From: an uncultured Lachnospiraceae bacterium
GTDB lineage: Bacteria > Bacillota > Clostridia > Lachnospirales > Lachnospiraceae
Assembly (NCBI GenBank): GCA_947245585.1
Contig: CAMXPV010000012.1
Span: forward strand, 23,871 to 87,870
DNA: 64,000 bases
Reading direction: 5' to 3'
The position numbers were made by a program, and so were the translations under genes. Of the stretch, positions 1 through 9,257 are shown piece by piece. How positions within the stretch are numbered: the stretch's first letter is position 1; every line of letters begins with the position of its first letter. The notes under the pieces were generated by a model that had not been told where the DNA came from, did not search any database, and saw only the letters and a list, made by a program, of their open reading frames with translations.

Positions 1-1
1 T

Positions 2-193
2 GATAAGTTGAAACTGGATTTGACATATATTGAGCAGTATTCCGTGTGGCTGGATATCAAGTTGATGCTGCTTACTCTGAAGATTTTGATTAAGCCTGAG
101 AGTACGGAGGGTGTGGAGCAGAACCAGACCACGGCAATGAAACAAGCACAGGGAAACGGACAGGAGAGGCTGCAGAATGATGAATCGCTATAG
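2..193 (+). CDS. C-terminal end of polyprenyl glycosylphosphotransferase (partial)
   Basis: Only the last ~63 codons are in the window and the 5' part lies off the left edge. The visible residues (KLDLTYIEQYSVWLDIKLML and onward) match the conserved C-terminus of bacterial sugar transferases of the PglC/WbaP/CpsE type, where a D-x-x-Y-I-E-x-x-S-x-x-L-D motif is followed by a helix. These membrane enzymes move a sugar-1-phosphate from a nucleotide sugar onto undecaprenyl phosphate and so start a repeat unit. About 30 extra residues, rich in Q, E and N, follow the conserved end. The gene overlaps the start of the Wzz-like gene. It is probably the initiating transferase of the first polymer module, but its substrate cannot be judged from this fragment. 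Confidence 0.8.
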   Translation, partial: DKLKLDLTYIEQYSVWLDIKLMLLTLKILIKPESTEGVEQNQTTAMKQAQGNGQERLQNDESL

Positions 194-1187
194 ATATCCG
201 GATGATGGAGTGGATATGAAAAAATATATATTACGCCTGTTGAGGCGGCTGCCGGTATTGTTGGGAGCGGTCATTGGCGGCGCGCTGCTTGGCGCAGTTA
301 TTTACACGATTGTGCGCACGGTGCCGGAGCGGGAGTATCAGGCTTTTGCAAAGATACAGCTTGATTTTGCGGCGGATGAGACGGGGGAGGCCTATCAGGC
401 TTACAATGGTTACACATGGAACGACCTGATGGCAGCGGACCCGATCATGAACCTGACGCTTAAAAACCTTTCTGCGGATTATGGCAGAGAAGAGGTGGCC
501 GCGTCTGTGCGGGCGGAAATTCTGTCGGATATCCGCATTCTCACGCTGACGGTCACAACAGATTCGGCGGCCCGCACGGATGAGATTCTGGGCGCGGCGG
601 TGCAGGCCCTTGAAACTTACGGCACACAGGCCAAGGAATTTTTGGCGATCACCGGGATTCAGACCACACAGGCGAAACTGGTGGTGGCGGACAGCCGGAT
701 GGCGCAGGCGGTGTTTGTTGGCGCTGTACTTGGTTTGTTGGTGAGCCTTTTCGGCATTTCCTTTTATTATATGATGGATAATCGGATTGTGGTGCCGGGA
801 GATATCGACGAAACGGTGGGTGTGCCCTTTCTTGGTTATCAGTTTGAGGGGGATGGCCCGGCGATGTTACAAAAGGACTATGAGAATAATATTTCTTATC
901 TCTGGGAAAGAAGACAAAAAGGCGGCGAGCTGTATTTCTATGAGGTGCGTCAGGGAGAGAGGCCGACGCAGGAAGAATTTCGGAAAATGCGGAAGGCGGA
1001 ATGGGTGATCCTCTCCCTGCCTTTTAACGGTGTACAGAAGACTTATGCGACCTATGTCAGAGAACTTTTGAAAGCCCAGCAATGCAATGTGCGGGGGGCG
1101 GCGATCCGGCAGGCGGATGTGAAGTTTTTGCGCTGCTATTATGGCAGAGGAATTTTTGGCGGGAAAAAGGACGATACAAAGATCTGA
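177..1187 (+). CDS. Wzz/CapA-type polysaccharide chain-length determinant
   Basis: A 336-aa membrane protein with the two-helix layout of polysaccharide co-polymerases. TM1 is at about residues 25-46, an extracytoplasmic domain spans ~50-175, and TM2 is at ~177-200. In Gram-positives such proteins set polymer length, usually with a BY-kinase. Here a cytoplasmic tail of ~135 residues follows TM2. It includes a stretch near residues 278-300 (KAEWVILSLPFNGV) resembling a kinase core strand, but I see no Walker motif, so it may be a worn-down or regulatory tail. The start at 177 has GGAGAGG upstream. An in-frame ATG at 216 also has GGAG and would remove 13 residues. It overlaps the sugar-transferase gene. 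Confidence 0.75.
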   Translation: MMNRYRYPDDGVDMKKYILRLLRRLPVLLGAVIGGALLGAVIYTIVRTVPEREYQAFAKIQLDFAADETGEAYQAYNGYTWNDLMAADPIMNLTLKNLSADYGREEVAASVRAEILSDIRILTLTVTTDSAARTDEILGAAVQALETYGTQAKEFLAITGIQTTQAKLVVADSRMAQAVFVGAVLGLLVSLFGISFYYMMDNRIVVPGDIDETVGVPFLGYQFEGDGPAMLQKDYENNISYLWERRQKGGELYFYEVRQGERPTQEEFRKMRKAEWVILSLPFNGVQKTYATYVRELLKAQQCNVRGAAIRQADVKFLRCYYGRGIFGGKKDDTKI

Positions 1188-1210
1188 CAGGGAAAGAGAT
1201 TGGGTGCGTC

Positions 1211-1993
1211 ATGAAACTGGAGGTTTTGGTCTCGGCGGTGGAGAAAGAAGCCGCAGAGCTTATTCCTAAGATGAATATTTGTACGGATGCGGTACTGGTC
1301 AATCAGTGCGACCGGTATGCCTATGACGTTGTCACTGCGGGAGAGGGAAAGGTGAAGTGCTTCTCCATGCCGGAGCGTGGCGTGGGCCTTAGCCGTAATA
1401 CCGCGCTCTTACATGCGTCGGGCGACGTGGTGCTTTTTTCCGATGAGGACATTGTTTTGGCGGCGGATTATGAGGCGCAGATTGCAAAAGCCTATCAGAA
1501 ACTGCCTGACGCGGATCTGATTTTGTTTAACGTGCAGGTGGCGCCCGCCCGCAGGACCTATTGGAATGAGGAAATCCGCCGGGTTACCTATCGCAATTAC
1601 GGGCGGTATCCGGCCTACAGCATTTCGGCAAAACTTGGGGCTCTTCGCAGGGCGAATGCCCATTATTCACTTTTGTTCGGCGGAGGTGCAAAATACAGCA
1701 ACGGGGAGGACAGTCTGTTTTTGCGGGACTGCTTGCGGGCGGGGCTTCGGATTTACGCGCACACTGCATGTATCGGCGAGGAGCAGGAGAGAGAGTCCAC
1801 ATGGTTTTCCGGTTACCATGAAAAATTTTTCCGTGACAGGGGCGTGCTTTACCATCATCTCTACGGAAAGCTAGCGATACCCCTTTCTCTGCGGTTTTTG
1901 CTTTCGCACAGGAAAACCATGTGCCGGGAAATAACGGTAGGAAAGGCATTTCATATCATGTGTATGGGTGTGCGGGAGGCGTGCGGCAGATGA
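1211..1993 (+). CDS. Family 2 glycosyltransferase
   Basis: A 260-aa soluble GT-A type glycosyltransferase. The motif GLSRNTALLHASGD near residue 60 is followed by LFSDEDIVL, which supplies the acidic DxD-like metal/nucleotide site. The N-terminus (MKLEVLVSAVEK) lacks the usual S-I-I-x-P-V-Y-N strand of most family 2 enzymes, so this is a divergent branch. The open frame extends upstream, but 1211 is the first ATG that clears the preceding gene, with a GGAAAGAG site upstream. It most likely adds one sugar to the lipid-linked repeat unit on the inner membrane face. The acceptor and donor are unknown. Its stop overlaps the EpsG start by four bases, which implies coupled translation. Confidence 0.75.
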   Translation: MKLEVLVSAVEKEAAELIPKMNICTDAVLVNQCDRYAYDVVTAGEGKVKCFSMPERGVGLSRNTALLHASGDVVLFSDEDIVLAADYEAQIAKAYQKLPDADLILFNVQVAPARRTYWNEEIRRVTYRNYGRYPAYSISAKLGALRRANAHYSLLFGGGAKYSNGEDSLFLRDCLRAGLRIYAHTACIGEEQERESTWFSGYHEKFFRDRGVLYHHLYGKLAIPLSLRFLLSHRKTMCREITVGKAFHIMCMGVREACGR

Positions 1994-3180
1994 TTTTGTA
2001 CATTACGGTTGCGGCTGTCACAGTGCTCCTTGCAAGGCAGATAGACAACCATCCGAAGAGAGAATTCTATATGCTTACCAGACAGCAGCTTTGCAACCGC
2101 ATTTGCATGACGGCGATTTTTGTGATTTTATTTTTGCTCTCCGCCTGCAGGTTGAATGTGGGGAATGATTATGCAAAGTATGTGGAGTTTATGCACCTTG
2201 TCAACTGTGACGCTTATGTGCCCACGGAGATAGGGTTTAATCTCCTGGTGAAGTTCCTCTATGGACTGTCGGGTTATGAAAACTTTTTGCTCGTATTTGC
2301 TTTTTACTCCTTTGTGACAGTGTTCTTTTTTCTGCTTGCGATGTATGAGCAGAGCGATGAATTTGGATTTACATTTTTCCTTTTCATGGCATTGGGGTAT
2401 TATTTCCAGACTTTCAGCACGGTGCGCTATTATCTGGCTCTTGCCATCGCGCTCTACTCCATGAAATTTGTATTGCGCAGGCAGTGGGGACGGTTTGTGG
2501 CATTGATACTTTTGGGATCCACATTCCACAAGTCGCTGCTCGTAGTGATTCCGCTCTATTTTCTGGCATCTCTGGCATGGAAAAAATGGCAGCTTGCAAT
2601 TGCGGCGCTCTTTTGCACGACCTTTTTATTCATGCAGGAGTATTATTTGCAATTGGTGGTTTTTCTCTATCCGACCTATGAGGATACGGAGTATCTGGAG
2701 GGCGGCACAAGCTATATCAGCATTTTGCGCTGCGCTGCGGTTTTATGTTTTGCGGGAGTTGTGTCTTGGTGGCGGAAGAAGGCGGGGTGCGCCGGGGACG
2801 GCAGTCGGGCGGAGGCGGAATGGCCGGCTCGCACCGCAGAATACGAGCGGGCGCAGGCAGCGCTGTGGGACTGCCGGTTCTGGTTTTATTTTTACCTGAA
2901 TCTTGGTGCGCTGATCCTTTATGTGTTCTGTTCCTTTCTGCCGATCATATCGCGGATCGGATACTATTTGATGGTGAGCCAGATTTTATTTTTGCCGATG
3001 CTTGTCAAAGCGGTGCCGGATAAGAAATGGAGTCGGTTTTTCCGGTTGGGCATCGTTCTGGCGGCGGCCTTGTATTTTGCAATGTATCTTATAAAAGGAG
3101 CAAACGACGGGGTGTTGATTCTGCCCTACCGCACCTTTTTCTTTCACGACATGGTAAACATCTTATCAGAGGTAAACTAA
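1990..3180 (+). CDS. EpsG-family polysaccharide polymerase
   Basis: A 396-aa polytopic membrane protein with about ten hydrophobic segments. It carries the EpsG/Wzy hallmarks: an early R-x-N-x-G-N-D-Y sequence (RLNVGNDYAKY, near residue 48), then TEIGFNLLVKF, then a central TVRYYLALAIALYSM region and a GSTFHKSLLVV histidine motif. EpsG proteins polymerise repeat units outside the membrane in exopolysaccharide loci, so this is the likely polymerase for the first module. The length is normal for the family. The start at 1990 overlaps the preceding stop (ATGA). A small insertion rich in A, G, E and R near residue 265 sits in a loop between helices. The family is confident; the substrate is unknown. 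Confidence 0.85.
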   Translation: MILYITVAAVTVLLARQIDNHPKREFYMLTRQQLCNRICMTAIFVILFLLSACRLNVGNDYAKYVEFMHLVNCDAYVPTEIGFNLLVKFLYGLSGYENFLLVFAFYSFVTVFFFLLAMYEQSDEFGFTFFLFMALGYYFQTFSTVRYYLALAIALYSMKFVLRRQWGRFVALILLGSTFHKSLLVVIPLYFLASLAWKKWQLAIAALFCTTFLFMQEYYLQLVVFLYPTYEDTEYLEGGTSYISILRCAAVLCFAGVVSWWRKKAGCAGDGSRAEAEWPARTAEYERAQAALWDCRFWFYFYLNLGALILYVFCSFLPIISRIGYYLMVSQILFLPMLVKAVPDKKWSRFFRLGIVLAAALYFAMYLIKGANDGVLILPYRTFFFHDMVNILSEVN

Positions 3181-3181
3181 T

Positions 3182-3991
3182 ATGACGTTCAGTATTATTG
3201 TGGTCTGCCGGAATGCAGGCGAAAAGCTGTACAAAACGATCGAGAGCATCAAGAGCCAGACGGCGGATGATTATGAAATCATTGTGCAGGACGGGTTTTC
3301 CACAGATGGATCGGTGGAACGGCTTGCCGTTGAAAGCGCCGGAGAAAAACTAAAAATTTTCAGGGAAAAGGATGCGGGCATTTATGATGCCATGAATCGG
3401 GCCGTTGTACATGCGTCGGGCAGATATTTGTTTTTTTTAAACTGCGGTGACTATTTTCAGGACGAAACGGTTCTTGCGCAGGTGAAAAGTGAGATCGGCC
3501 AGGCAAAGAAAGAAAGGGGCCCGCAGATTTTTTATGGCAATATCACGGAGAGAGCTACGGGCGCGCTTGTGATGTCAAATCCGAAAATAGATGAGTTTGC
3601 CTGTTTCCGGAATGTTCCCTGCCATCAGGCCTGCTTTTATGACAGACGGCTGCTGAAAAGGAGAGGATTTCGGGTTTGTTATCAGGTGCGCGCGGATTAT
3701 GAGCATTTTCTCTGGTGCTATTATAAAGCCCATGCGGCTATGCATTATATGCCGGTTACAGTGGCATCCTACGAGGGGGACGGTTTCTCGGAGTCGAGGG
3801 AGAACAAAAGACGTTCCCTGGTGGAGCACAGGCATATCGTGGGGAAATATATGAGCCGTGGGCAGATTATAAAATACCGGCTGATTTTGCTTGTAACGCT
3901 TTCGCCGCTTCGGACGTGTCTGGCGCGGAATGAGGCGACGGCAGAGCTTTACCAGAAGATTAAGGGCAGACTGTATTCGCGTGTCTCGTAA
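3182..3991 (+). CDS. Family 2 glycosyltransferase, WcaE-like
   Basis: A 269-aa GT-A enzyme that starts with the canonical FSIIVVCRNAGEKL strand, then VQDGFSTDGSVERL for nucleotide binding and FFLNCGDYF in the DxD position (GD instead of DxD). This pattern matches the WcaE-like branch of family 2, known from colanic-acid-type loci. It begins one base after the EpsG stop and is cotranscribed. A basic amphipathic segment near the C-terminus (YRLILLVTLSPLRTCLARN) could hold it to the membrane. The role is sugar transfer in repeat-unit assembly; no particular sugar can be read from the sequence. Confidence 0.8.
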   Translation: MTFSIIVVCRNAGEKLYKTIESIKSQTADDYEIIVQDGFSTDGSVERLAVESAGEKLKIFREKDAGIYDAMNRAVVHASGRYLFFLNCGDYFQDETVLAQVKSEIGQAKKERGPQIFYGNITERATGALVMSNPKIDEFACFRNVPCHQACFYDRRLLKRRGFRVCYQVRADYEHFLWCYYKAHAAMHYMPVTVASYEGDGFSESRENKRRSLVEHRHIVGKYMSRGQIIKYRLILLVTLSPLRTCLARNEATAELYQKIKGRLYSRVS

Positions 3992-4017
3992 ATTGCTCAA
4001 CATGGAGGTGGGTACAA

Positions 4018-5304
4018 ATGAAGGTTTTATGGGTGTGTAACATTATGCTGCCGGCGATTGCCAAGAGATTAAATCTTCCCTGCAGCAACAGAGAAGGCTG
4101 GCTTTCCGGACTGCTTGACCGGGTTGTGATGGAGCAGGAAAGAAACCGTATTGAGTTGGGAATTGCTTTTCCGGTGGATGAATCTCTTGGAAATTTTGAC
4201 CGGGTGATGCAGTTGGGAGAGAATATTTCCTGTCACTGTTATGGGTTTGTGGAAGATCTGACTACGCCGGAGCGCTATGATGTGGAGCTAGAAAAAGAGT
4301 TTGATTTGATCATTCATGATTTTGAACCGGATATTTTGCATGTGTTCGGTACGGAGTTTCCCCATGCGCTGGCGTCGATCAAGGTGTTTGACAAGCCGGA
4401 GCGGACACTGATCGGGATTCAGGGTATCATCTCTGCGATCGCAAAGGTATATATGGCGGATCTGCCCCTAAAAATACAGAGAAAAAGTACATTCCGCGAC
4501 AAGGTGAGAAAGGACAGCATCAGACAACAGCAGAAGAAATTTGAGAAGCGCGGCGAGTATGAGATCGAGGCGATTAAGCGGGTCGGCCATATTGCGGGCC
4601 GCACGGATTTTGACCGGGAGGAGACCGCCAAAATCAATCCGGATGCAAAGTATCATTTCCTGAACGAGACGCTTCGCGGTGTGTTTTACCGCGACAGATG
4701 GAATAAAAATAATTGTCAGACGCACCGCATTTTTTTGAGTCAGGGAGATTATCCGCTGAAGGGGTTTCACTATCTCTTAGAGGCGATGCCTAAAATTCTG
4801 GAACAATTTCCGGACACCGAGATTTATGTGGCGGGCGCAGATATATTGAAGGCGGAGACGTGGAAGGATGTGCTGAAACTTCCTGCCTACGGTAAATATT
4901 TAAAAAAGCTGATCAAAGATAATCATTTGGAAGAAAAGGTGTTTATGCTTGGCCGTATCGATGCGGAGGAAATGAAGGTGCAGTACTTAAGCTGCCAGGT
5001 ATTTGTCTGTCCTTCGGCCCTTGAAAATTCTCCCAATTCCGTTGGAGAGGCGATGCTCCTCGGTGTGCCCTGCGTGGCGGCAAATGTGGGCGGCATACAT
5101 AATATTCTGACGGACGGCGGCGACGGGTTTCTCTATCCGCCCGGCGATGTGGATGCGCTTGCGGACAGCATTATTGAGGTCTTTACGAAGGAAGCTATTG
5201 TGGACCGGCTTTCCGATAACGCCAGAAAGCATGCCCGCATCAATCATGACGCGGATCAGAATTACTATCGTTTGATGCATATTTACCGGGAGATGATGGA
5301 ATGA
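4018..5304 (+). CDS. Family 4 glycosyltransferase
   Basis: A 428-aa two-domain GT-B enzyme. The N-terminal domain opens with MKVLWVCNIMLPAIAKRLN. The C-terminal Rossmann domain holds the conserved SPNSVGEAMLLGVPCVA block (near residue 340), in which the ExxxxxxxE pattern binds the nucleotide sugar. A central linker of basic residues (~150-185) is longer than usual. A ribosome site (GGAGGTGGG) lies just before the start. It is cytosolic and probably extends the lipid-linked oligosaccharide. The next gene overlaps its stop by four bases (ATGA), placing both enzymes in sequential expression. The donor sugar is unknown. Confidence 0.8.
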   Translation: MKVLWVCNIMLPAIAKRLNLPCSNREGWLSGLLDRVVMEQERNRIELGIAFPVDESLGNFDRVMQLGENISCHCYGFVEDLTTPERYDVELEKEFDLIIHDFEPDILHVFGTEFPHALASIKVFDKPERTLIGIQGIISAIAKVYMADLPLKIQRKSTFRDKVRKDSIRQQQKKFEKRGEYEIEAIKRVGHIAGRTDFDREETAKINPDAKYHFLNETLRGVFYRDRWNKNNCQTHRIFLSQGDYPLKGFHYLLEAMPKILEQFPDTEIYVAGADILKAETWKDVLKLPAYGKYLKKLIKDNHLEEKVFMLGRIDAEEMKVQYLSCQVFVCPSALENSPNSVGEAMLLGVPCVAANVGGIHNILTDGGDGFLYPPGDVDALADSIIEVFTKEAIVDRLSDNARKHARINHDADQNYYRLMHIYREMME

Positions 5305-6452
5305 CCTTTACCTTTGTGTCCAACTATATCAACCACCACCAACTTCCTCTCTGCGATGCGCTGTATCAGAGGTTGGGAAAGGGATTTGCCTTTGTCCAGA
5401 CCATGCCGATGGAGGCGGAGCGCGTCGAGATGGGGTGGAGCGTTGCACTGGAGGAAATCCCCTATGTGATGTGCCTGTATGAGGATGAATACGAGTGTTT
5501 GAAGCGGATTATGGAGAGCGATGTGGTGCTCTTTGGCTGGACGGGCAGGGAAGACATTGTGACACCCAGACTGCAGTCGGGGAAAACGACACTTCGGGTG
5601 AGCGAACGGCTTTACAGGGAAGGACAGTGGAAGGCGGTTTCTCCGAGGGGACTTATGGCGAAATACAGGGAGCACATCCGGTATCGAAGGCAGAAAGTTT
5701 GTATGCTCTGCGCGGGCGCTTATGCCGCGTCGGATTTTCATCTGATCGGCGCGTACCCGGATAAGCTTTTTAAATGGGGCTACTTTACAAAACTGCGGAC
5801 TTACAGTGAAGAGGCTTTTTCCTCCATGAAACCGAAGGAGGGGCCGTTGCAGATTGTCTGGGCGGGCCGTTTTATTCCCTTAAAAAATCCGGATTATATG
5901 GTGCGGCTTGGGAAAGCGTTACGGGCAAAGGGATATGCTTTTTGTGTGCATATGTTGGGCGGCGGTGAATTGGAGACGGTGCTGAAGCAGGAGACGGAAC
6001 GGGCCGGACTTTCGGATTCCTTTACTTTTTACGGCTTTATGCGTCCGGAGCAGGTGAGGGATGTGATGGAAAAATGTCACATACACCTTTTTACAAGCAA
6101 TCATCTGGAAGGATGGGGCGCTGTGGTAAACGAGGGAATGAACAGCGGCTGCGTGGAAGTGGTGGATGCCAGAGTGGGCGCGGCTCCCTATTTGATTCGT
6201 CACGGGGAGAACGGGCTGCTTTATCAGAACGGCAGTTACGACGAGATGGAGAAACTTGTCCTGGATCTTTTTGAGAATTGGGAGGCAAGAAAATATATGG
6301 GGCGTGCCGCTTACGAGACAATCCGTGATCTGTGGAATGCGGAGTACGCGGCGGCGGCGCTTTTGCGGTTTACGGACAGACTGCGGCAGGGAAGGATTGT
6401 GCCGGAGGAGGAGGGCCCCTTAAGCGAGGCGCCCATTATCAAACCCCGATAA
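5301..6452 (+). CDS. Family 4 glycosyltransferase
   Basis: A 383-aa GT-B glycosyltransferase. The N-terminus (FVSNYINHHQLPLCDALYQR) is typical of a branch of GT4 that begins with a short NxxxHHQ motif. The C-terminal domain starts at IVWAGRFIPLKNPDYMV and includes EGWGAVVNEGMNSGC, the donor-binding region, although the second acidic residue of the usual E-x7-E pair is replaced (G-C-V-E). The start overlaps the previous stop as ATGA. The C-terminal ~25 residues are acidic and proline-rich. It is presumed to add one residue to the growing repeat; the specificity is unknown. Confidence 0.78.
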   Translation: MTFTFVSNYINHHQLPLCDALYQRLGKGFAFVQTMPMEAERVEMGWSVALEEIPYVMCLYEDEYECLKRIMESDVVLFGWTGREDIVTPRLQSGKTTLRVSERLYREGQWKAVSPRGLMAKYREHIRYRRQKVCMLCAGAYAASDFHLIGAYPDKLFKWGYFTKLRTYSEEAFSSMKPKEGPLQIVWAGRFIPLKNPDYMVRLGKALRAKGYAFCVHMLGGGELETVLKQETERAGLSDSFTFYGFMRPEQVRDVMEKCHIHLFTSNHLEGWGAVVNEGMNSGCVEVVDARVGAAPYLIRHGENGLLYQNGSYDEMEKLVLDLFENWEARKYMGRAAYETIRDLWNAEYAAAALLRFTDRLRQGRIVPEEEGPLSEAPIIKPR

Positions 6453-6486
6453 AGTCGAAAACGCCTCAGGAGGCGGGAAAGCAGAT

Positions 6487-7494
6487 ATGGATAGAAAGAA
6501 AATAAGCGTGATTGTGCCGGTATATAATTCCATAGATTGTCTGGAGCGGTGCGTCCGTTCCATCTGCGCACAGACCTATCCGGAGATAGAAATTCTACTG
6601 ATTGACGACGGGTCCACGGACGGTACAGATAAACTCTGCGAGAGGCTAGCGGCAAAAGATACGCGAATCCGCACTTACCACAAAAAAAATGGAGGGGCAT
6701 CCTCGGCCCGAAATGTGGGTCTTAAGATTGCTGAGGGAGCCTATTTTGGCTTTGTGGACAGCGACGATTATGTGGAACCCTATGTCTATGAGGAGATGGT
6801 GCGGGCGATGGAAGAAGGCGGGTATTCTGTCGTGCAGATTTCCCGCGACGAGGTGGACGAGGAGGGGAAGCGCCTGCCGGATATTTGCATTCCGCCCGAA
6901 AAAGAGTGGTTTTGTGATTCGGAAACTTTTATGAGAGAACTGCTTTTGCACAGGGGAGACTGTTCCTTCTGTACGAAGCTGTTTCCGAGGGAAGTGTTTG
7001 CCGGGCGGCGCTTTCCGGAGGGGAAACTGAACGAGGATTTCAGCTTATTTTTGGAAATTTTACAGGAGATTCCGGGTGTCTTTATTCTGCCGAAACAGGG
7101 CTACCATGTGGTGTGCAGACAGGACAGCACCACCAGAAAGAAGAGCAAGGACAGTTTTTCCCGTGTGTTTCTGGACATTGTGGACAATGCGGACGCGGTG
7201 CAGGAGCTTGTGGACAGCAAATATCCGGCGCTGCATCAATATGCGGTTCGCTTTAATCTCTATCAGCGGCTAGACTATATGCTGCATGTGCCCGTCTCCC
7301 AGATGCGGGCGGATAACGCATTTTACCGGAGGGTGAAAAAATATCTCCATTCACATCTGCGGGACACCGTTTTTTGTCCCTATCTGACAAGAAAAAATAA
7401 GGTGTATCTGCTTCTCTTGACAGCCGCACCGAAGACGGTCAGAAGGCTGCATGGGATGAAGATGAGACTGGCACAAAAAGCAGGGCAGGGGTGA
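6487..7494 (+). CDS. Family 2 glycosyltransferase
   Basis: A 335-aa classical GT2 enzyme. It shows ISVIVPVYNSIDCLERCVRS at the N-terminus, LLIDDGSTDGTDKL, GGASSARNVGL and FVDSDDYVEP with the catalytic-site DSDD. The second half (150-335) is the variable acceptor domain seen in EpsJ/WaaV-like proteins. An AGGAGGCGGGAAAGC stretch upstream provides ribosome binding. It sits in the same operon, 34 bases after the previous stop and 15 bases before the membrane GT-C gene. It is cytosolic and probably acts on the lipid-linked acceptor. Confidence 0.82.
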   Translation: MDRKKISVIVPVYNSIDCLERCVRSICAQTYPEIEILLIDDGSTDGTDKLCERLAAKDTRIRTYHKKNGGASSARNVGLKIAEGAYFGFVDSDDYVEPYVYEEMVRAMEEGGYSVVQISRDEVDEEGKRLPDICIPPEKEWFCDSETFMRELLLHRGDCSFCTKLFPREVFAGRRFPEGKLNEDFSLFLEILQEIPGVFILPKQGYHVVCRQDSTTRKKSKDSFSRVFLDIVDNADAVQELVDSKYPALHQYAVRFNLYQRLDYMLHVPVSQMRADNAFYRRVKKYLHSHLRDTVFCPYLTRKNKVYLLLLTAAPKTVRRLHGMKMRLAQKAGQG

Positions 7495-7509
7495 GAACGG
7501 GAAACGGAT

Positions 7510-9231
7510 ATGAGCGGGTTGACAGACGGCAGAAAGAAAAGGACAGAACGGATATGGTTTGCGGCAATCTGGGCCGTACTGATGGCGGCAGCCTTCTATT
7601 TTTGCACCCAAAAACAGGGCTTTCACGAGGATGAATTTTACACCTACTATTCCACGGCCCGCACAAATGGGTTTTATGTGGAAGACGGGAAGTGGATGGA
7701 TCGGGAGACGTATTATAAGGAGTTTGTGGTGCTTCCGGAAGAACGGTTCCAGTATGGACTGGTTAAGCAGGTGCAGGCATGGGATGTACACCCGCCCATG
7801 TATTACTGGGTGTTTCATACAGTGGCATCTTTTGTGCCCGGGGTGTTTTCCAAGTGGATTGGGTTGTCTGTCAATCTCTTTTTTCATGGCATCAACCTTG
7901 TTTTGCTGACATATTTGTCATATCTGGCAGGCGGAAAAAATGGAAAACTTGCCTGTCTTGTGACCGCATTTTTCGGTCTCAGTCCGGCATCCATGAGCGG
8001 CGTAGTGTTTATACGGATGTATGAGATGCTTACGGTATTTGTACTGCTCTGTGCCGTTTTGCATGTGCGGGCCGTGCAGGGACTGGAATGCGGGGCGGAC
8101 AGGGAGAACAGACTGCCTGTTCTTTCCTTTTTGCTGCCCATGGCTGTTGTGACATATGTGGGGTTTTTGACGCAGTATTACTATTTTATTTTCTTGTTTT
8201 ATGTGGGGGCGGCCTTCAGTGTTTATCTCCTGTGGCGGAACCGAAATCTGCGCAATTTTCTGCGGTACGGAATCAGCCAGGGGCTGGCCTTTTTGCTTGC
8301 TTATCTGACATACCCGGTCTGTCTCGGCCAGATGTTTCGGGGGCAGCGGGGAGCGCAGGCAACGGAAAATTTTTTTGATCTGTCAAATACTTTTGTGCGG
8401 TTCCGGTTCTTCTTTGATCTTTTGGATGAGTATGTGTTCGGGAACATGCTGTCGGTTTTTCTGCTGCTGATCATTGTGATGGCATTGGCGTTGTATTTCA
8501 GAAGGCACAGAAAACGGCAGCAGGGGGAGCCGGGAAACGGCGTGCACGGACGCAGACAGCCGGATGCCGGCGGGATTGTTTACGGGATGCTTTTGTTTGC
8601 GGCGGTCGGCTATTTCCTTACAGTGGCAAAGACCGCCCTGCTTTTGGGCAACACGTCGAACCGCTATCAGCTTCCCATTTACGGGATCGTGGTCTTGCTT
8701 GTGTTTTGGACGATAAGCGGGCTGTGGCATCGGTTTGGAGAAAAGAGTGGTTTTCTCGGAAAAGGGAAAAAGGACAGCAGGCGTTTGCTCGTGCCGTTAA
8801 CTGTGATGGTGTTTTGCCTGGCCGTCGATCTGTCCGGACTGTCCGCGGACCGGGTTGCCTTTTTATATCCACGGTCAAAAGAGGCGGTGGCTTTGGCGAG
8901 AGAGCAGGCGGCGGCGAATATTCCGGTGGTTTATATCTACAAGCCCGGTGAGGAGTGGTGTGTCTGGGCTGTGGCGGATGAACTGATGGAATATGACAGG
9001 GTATACTTTGTCTCAGCCGCCAGCGAGGATGCGATCACGGAACCTGTGATTGCAAATGCGGATGCCGTGGTGGCTTATACGCCCTTGTATGATGACGTGA
9101 AGGACGAGGCGGCGCAGGGTATGCGGATCCCTTCAGGAAGTGATAAGCTGAACAAGAGCTATCTGCAGTATCTCTATAAGTATTGCATGAAATCGTATTA
9201 TTGCAGGGATGAGAATTTGACAGCCCCCTGA
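7510..9231 (+). CDS. GT-C type membrane glycosyltransferase (family 39-like)
   Basis: A 573-aa protein with about 10-12 membrane segments. After TM1 an extracytoplasmic loop carries GFHEDEFYTYYSTAR; the acidic D-E pair after TM1 is the catalytic signature of the PMT/ArnT (GT39/GT83) superfamily. These enzymes use polyprenyl-phosphate sugars outside the membrane. A C-terminal soluble part (~residues 450-573) lies outside after the last helix. It is probably a periplasm-side transferase that decorates the polymer or another surface acceptor. It would need a polyprenyl-phosphate sugar, which the ArnC-like enzyme at 33678-34619 could supply (inference). A consensus promoter for the next module lies over its 3' end. 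Confidence 0.65.
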   Translation: MSGLTDGRKKRTERIWFAAIWAVLMAAAFYFCTQKQGFHEDEFYTYYSTARTNGFYVEDGKWMDRETYYKEFVVLPEERFQYGLVKQVQAWDVHPPMYYWVFHTVASFVPGVFSKWIGLSVNLFFHGINLVLLTYLSYLAGGKNGKLACLVTAFFGLSPASMSGVVFIRMYEMLTVFVLLCAVLHVRAVQGLECGADRENRLPVLSFLLPMAVVTYVGFLTQYYYFIFLFYVGAAFSVYLLWRNRNLRNFLRYGISQGLAFLLAYLTYPVCLGQMFRGQRGAQATENFFDLSNTFVRFRFFFDLLDEYVFGNMLSVFLLLIIVMALALYFRRHRKRQQGEPGNGVHGRRQPDAGGIVYGMLLFAAVGYFLTVAKTALLLGNTSNRYQLPIYGIVVLLVFWTISGLWHRFGEKSGFLGKGKKDSRRLLVPLTVMVFCLAVDLSGLSADRVAFLYPRSKEAVALAREQAAANIPVVYIYKPGEEWCVWAVADELMEYDRVYFVSAASEDAITEPVIANADAVVAYTPLYDDVKDEAAQGMRIPSGSDKLNKSYLQYLYKYCMKSYYCRDENLTAP

Positions 9232-9245
9232 AAACTGCCTATAAT
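9217..9245 (+). promoter_or_regulatory. Perfect-consensus sigma-A promoter
   Basis: TTGACA at 9217-9222, a spacer of exactly 17 bases, and TATAAT at 9240-9245. Both hexamers are perfect consensus. It overlaps the end of the GT-C gene and lies ~50 bases before mtnA, so transcription would begin near 9252. It should drive mtnA and the nonulosonate genes independently of the upstream operon. Both elements are read directly; the activity is inferred. Confidence 0.85.
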
Positions 9246-9257
9246 GGATGTGTCGCC